Shown: piece after piece, positions 5,731-7,745 of the stretch | Layout: every line of letters starts with the position of its first letter | How positions within the stretch are numbered: position 1 is the first letter of the stretch | NCBI GenBank assembly: GCA_017354595.1 | Contig: JAFMQQ010000130.1 | Location: 1-7,745, forward strand | Reading direction: 5' to 3' | DNA: 7,745 nucleotides | Source of the DNA: Micromonosporaceae bacterium | GTDB taxonomy: Bacteria; Actinomycetota; Actinomycetes; Mycobacteriales; Micromonosporaceae | The notes under the pieces: generated by a model | Databases searched by the model: none | Told to the model about the DNA's origin: nothing | Seen by the model: only the letters and a program-made list of their open reading frames with translations | Program-made: the position numbers and the translations under genes

Positions 5731-6669
5731 TCAGTTGGCGAGGCTTCCGCTCATGTCTCTCACCTCTTGTGCCTGCGTTGCGCGTGCCCGGCGGGCGGTG
5801 CGCAGTCCGGCGCCGACCGCGACGAGCAGCAGCGCACCGGCCATCGCGAGCGTCGCGACCGTCGGAACCTTCAGCAGCTTCAGCGCGCTCGCGGTGAGCA
5901 CGATGACCAGCGCGGCGCGTACCACGGCGGCCGGTGCCCGGGCGGACAGGCGCGAGCCGAGCAGTACGCCGGGTATCGAGCCGACCAGTACCGCGCCGGC
6001 CAGGTCGAGATGCAGGTCGCCGAAGAACGCGTGGCCCAGGGCCGCGGCGAGCACCAGCGGTATCGCCTGCACGATGTCGGTGCCGACCAGGTGGCTGGGG
6101 CGCAGCCTCGGGTAGAGCGCGAGCAGCACCACGATGATCAGGGAGCCCGAGCCGACCGAGGTGAGGCCGACGACCAGTCCGCCGGCCGCGCCCAGCAGTG
6201 CGGTCGGCAGTGGCCGTACCCGGATCGGCGGAACGGCGCCATCGGCCGGCTCTTCGCCACCGGGACCGCCGCCACCGGGACCGCCGCGCCAGCGGTTGAT
6301 GTAGCCACGGGCGACCAGCCCGGCGGCGGCCAGCAGCAGCGCGCCGGCCAGAGCGTACTGGATGATCTGCTGCACCGTGCCCTGGTCGCCGAGCAGGCGC
6401 AGCAGCAGCACCCCGGCGAAGGCGCTGGGGACGCTGCCGGCGCAGAGCCAGCGCACCAGCCCCCAGTTCACCGAGCCGTTGCGGGCGTGCACGATGCCGC
6501 CGAACGGCTTCATCACGGCGCTGGCGGCCAGGTCGCTGGAGACCGCGGCGAGCGGTGGAACGCCGAAGGCGAGCACCAGGATGGGGGTCATCAGTGCGCC
6601 GCCGCCCATGCCGGTCAGCCCGACGATGGTACCGACGCCGAAGCCCGCGACGGCCAGCAGTACGTCCAC
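5731..6669 (-). CDS. TauE/SafE family membrane transporter (sulfite/sulfonate exporter family)
   Basis: A 312-residue integral membrane protein of the TauE/SafE family, whose members export sulfite, sulfoacetate or other small anions. The two-fold internal repeat typical of the family is plain: VGLTGMGGGALMTPILVL (16-33) followed by H61 matches VGLTSVGSGSLIIVVLLA (167-184) followed by H213. The halves are joined by a Gly/Pro/Glu-rich hydrophilic loop (about 126-150), and seven or eight membrane segments are apparent. The C-terminal tail is basic (RTARRARA). I chose the GTG at 6669 because an in-frame TAG lies 36 nt upstream and MDVLLAVAGFGVG is a typical beginning; the ribosome site is weak. 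No sulfur-metabolism gene is adjacent, so the substrate is open. It diverges from the GH30 gene across a 199-nt gap. Confidence 0.9.
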   Translation of the reverse strand: MDVLLAVAGFGVGTIVGLTGMGGGALMTPILVLAFGVPPLAAVSSDLAASAVMKPFGGIVHARNGSVNWGLVRWLCAGSVPSAFAGVLLLRLLGDQGTVQQIIQYALAGALLLAAAGLVARGYINRWRGGPGGGGPGGEEPADGAVPPIRVRPLPTALLGAAGGLVVGLTSVGSGSLIIVVLLALYPRLRPSHLVGTDIVQAIPLVLAAALGHAFFGDLHLDLAGAVLVGSIPGVLLGSRLSARAPAAVVRAALVIVLTASALKLLKVPTVATLAMAGALLLVAVGAGLRTARRARATQAQEVRDMSGSLAN

Positions 6670-6805
6670 CGGTCGATTCTGAGCGACCCCGCCCTGGCTT
6701 GTCTACCTTGCCGGCCGGGTTTATCGGCTACCGGCGCCTTATCGACTGTCGAGAACCTCCAGGACATCCAAACGTGTACCTCAAACACCGGTACGGCTGG
6801 TGATC

Positions 6806-6834
6806 TTGATGGCCTGATGATCTGATCAGATCGT
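6806..6834 (+). promoter_or_regulatory. Weak candidate promoter for the GH30 gene
   Basis: TTGATG (6806-6811) and GATCGT (6829-6834) are 17 nt apart. The -35 box is a fair match, the -10 box a poor one. If real, the palindrome at 6819-6832 would lie between and over the boxes, a usual place for a repressor site. Confidence 0.25.
6819..6832. promoter_or_regulatory. Perfect 14-bp palindrome, candidate operator of the GH30 gene
   Basis: GATCTGATCAGATC is identical on both strands and lies 36 nt before the GTG of the GH30 gene in an otherwise gene-free divergent region. Further GATC/TGAT elements sit just upstream (6801-6818). The form suits a dimeric repressor such as a GntR- or TetR-type protein, but no regulator gene is in the window, so the binder is unknown. 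Confidence 0.4.
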
Positions 6835-6854
6835 TCAAATCCACGAGAGACTCC

Positions 6855-6861
6855 GGAAGGA
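6855..6861 (+). promoter_or_regulatory. Ribosome binding site fixing the GTG start at 6869
   Basis: GGAAGGA is 7 nt before the GTG at 6869, which directly begins a signal-peptide-like sequence. Confidence 0.7.
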
Positions 6862-6868
6862 CCTCGAC

Positions 6869-7745
6869 GTGTCTCACAAGTGGCCGTCCCCCAAAAGGCC
6901 AAGCATCGCTGCGATAGCGGCGCTGCCCGTCCTCGCCCTCGCCACCGGCGCGCTGACACCCGGCGCCGCCAATGGCGACCCACCGGGACCATCCCGCGTC
7001 TCGGTCGTGCTCACCGATCTGAGCACGAACACCTTCCTGGCCGGGCAGCCCTCGCTGTCCTGGCGAACGTCGCGACCCAGCAGCACCCAGACCATCACCG
7101 TCGACACCACCAGGCAGTACCAGGAGATCACCGGCTTCGGTGCCTCCCTCACCGACTCCTCCGCCTGGCTGATCGGCACCAAGCTGGACTCCGCGCAGCG
7201 CGACGCGGTCATGCGCGACCTGTTCAGCAACCAGGGCATCGGGCTGTCCTTCATCCGGCAGCCGATGGGCGCCAGTGACCTGTCGGCCAGCGGCAACTAC
7301 TCCTACGACGATGTGCCCGCCGGCCAGACCGACCCGACCCTGGCCAACTTCTCGATCGACCACGACCGGGCGTACATCATCCCGCTACTGCAGCAGGCCC
7401 GGCAGCTCAACCCGCAGCTGACCATCATGGCCAACCCGTGGAGCCCGCCCGGCTGGATGAAGACCAGTGACAACATGGTCACCGGCCAGCTACGCCCCGA
7501 CGCACAGCAGCCGCTCGCCGACTACTTCGTCAAGTTCCTCCAGGCCTACGCGGCCGCCGGGGTGCCGGTGCAGTACATCACCCCGCAGAACGAGCCGATG
7601 TACGAGCCGCCGACCTACCCGGGGATGTTCCTGCCGGCGGAGCAGGAGCGCGACTTCATCAAGAACTACCTGGGCCCGGACCTGAGCTCCAACCACATCA
7701 AGACCGGCATCATGGCCTGGGACCACAACTGGGATGTCTTCGGCT
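6869..7745 (+). CDS. Secreted glycoside hydrolase family 30 protein, N-terminal part (3' end outside window)
   Basis: The first 292 residues of an exported enzyme; the frame is open at the right edge. Residues 1-34 are a signal peptide (K4, K9 and R10, then a hydrophobic stretch, cleavage likely near PGAA). The GH30 catalytic barrel follows: ITVDTTRQYQEITGFGASLT (76-95) is the conserved entry strand, then SFIRQPMGASDLS, NPWSPPGWMK (189-198), and QYITPQNEP with E242 as the general acid/base. The nucleophile glutamate would lie downstream of the window. GH30 covers glucosylceramidase-like enzymes, beta-1,6-glucanases, xylanases and others. The WSPPGWMK motif and overall pattern recall the glucosylceramidase / beta-1,6-glucanase side, but I cannot assign a subfamily from half the protein. 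It would act outside the cell on beta-linked glycans. Start chosen by the strong ribosome site. No gene in the window appears co-transcribed with it. Confidence 0.92.
   Translation, partial: MSHKWPSPKRPSIAAIAALPVLALATGALTPGAANGDPPGPSRVSVVLTDLSTNTFLAGQPSLSWRTSRPSSTQTITVDTTRQYQEITGFGASLTDSSAWLIGTKLDSAQRDAVMRDLFSNQGIGLSFIRQPMGASDLSASGNYSYDDVPAGQTDPTLANFSIDHDRAYIIPLLQQARQLNPQLTIMANPWSPPGWMKTSDNMVTGQLRPDAQQPLADYFVKFLQAYAAAGVPVQYITPQNEPMYEPPTYPGMFLPAEQERDFIKNYLGPDLSSNHIKTGIMAWDHNWDVFG

Noticed and set aside
5725..6825. Plus-strand open frame opposite the TauE/SafE-type gene
   Set aside because: Gln/Gly/Arg-rich translation with no recognisable domain, while the minus strand encodes a clear membrane protein with an internal repeat.
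1..7745. GH30 enzyme and ABC transporter as one carbohydrate-utilisation locus
   Set aside because: They are about 5.4 kb apart with unrelated genes on both strands between them, so co-regulation is not supported by the layout.

Overview
The window reads as chromosomal DNA of a high-GC actinomycete. Codons end strongly in G or C, GTG starts are common, start sites carry GGAGG/AAGGA-type ribosome sites, and the protein families (CUT1-type sugar ABC transporter, DUF664-type DinB protein, stand-alone secreted C39 peptidase, 'LDTR' repeat surface protein, secreted GH30) are typical of Streptomyces/Micromonospora relatives. A Micromonosporaceae-like host is my guess only; no marker gene fixes the genus. 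I see no mobile element, CRISPR array, tRNA or rRNA.

Layout. (1) 1-1476, plus strand: the 3' end of an ABC permease gene followed 13 nt later by its MalK/UgpC-like ATPase. This is the tail of a carbohydrate-uptake operon whose binding protein and first permease would lie upstream. (2) 1523-2041, minus strand: a DinB/DUF664 protein, convergent with the transporter. (3) 2042-2393: no clear full gene, but a short plus-strand reading frame (2109-2279) ends in a protein-like stretch and may be a gene remnant. A promoter and strong ribosome site for the next gene follow. (4) 2394-4535, plus: a 713-residue exported modular beta-rich protein with a signal peptide, an N-terminal domain, an Ig-like choice-of-anchor-D/ASH domain and three tandem copies of a ~120-residue repeat. 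It has no visible cell-wall anchor. (5) 4536-4792: an intergenic stretch with several inverted repeats and a good sigma-70-like promoter. (6) 4793-5593, plus: a secreted or lipid-anchored C39-like cysteine peptidase with an intact Gln/Cys/His/Asp set. (7) 5594-5730: an intergenic stretch with a strong 8-bp hairpin. (8) 5731-6669, minus: a TauE/SafE-type membrane exporter. (9) 6670-6868: a divergent control region with a perfect 14-bp palindrome. (10) 6869 to the end, plus: the first 292 residues of a secreted GH30 glycoside hydrolase.

Working together: the permease and ATPase clearly form one uptake system. The two exported proteins in the middle lie in the same direction but have separate predicted promoters, so a shared role at the cell surface is only a possibility. 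The GH30 enzyme could release sugars outside the cell, but it is about 5.4 kb from the transporter with unrelated genes between, so a link cannot be claimed. I did not find a clear undescribed multi-gene system. The items most worth a second look are the modular surface protein, the palindrome before the GH30 gene and the possible gene remnant at 2109-2279.
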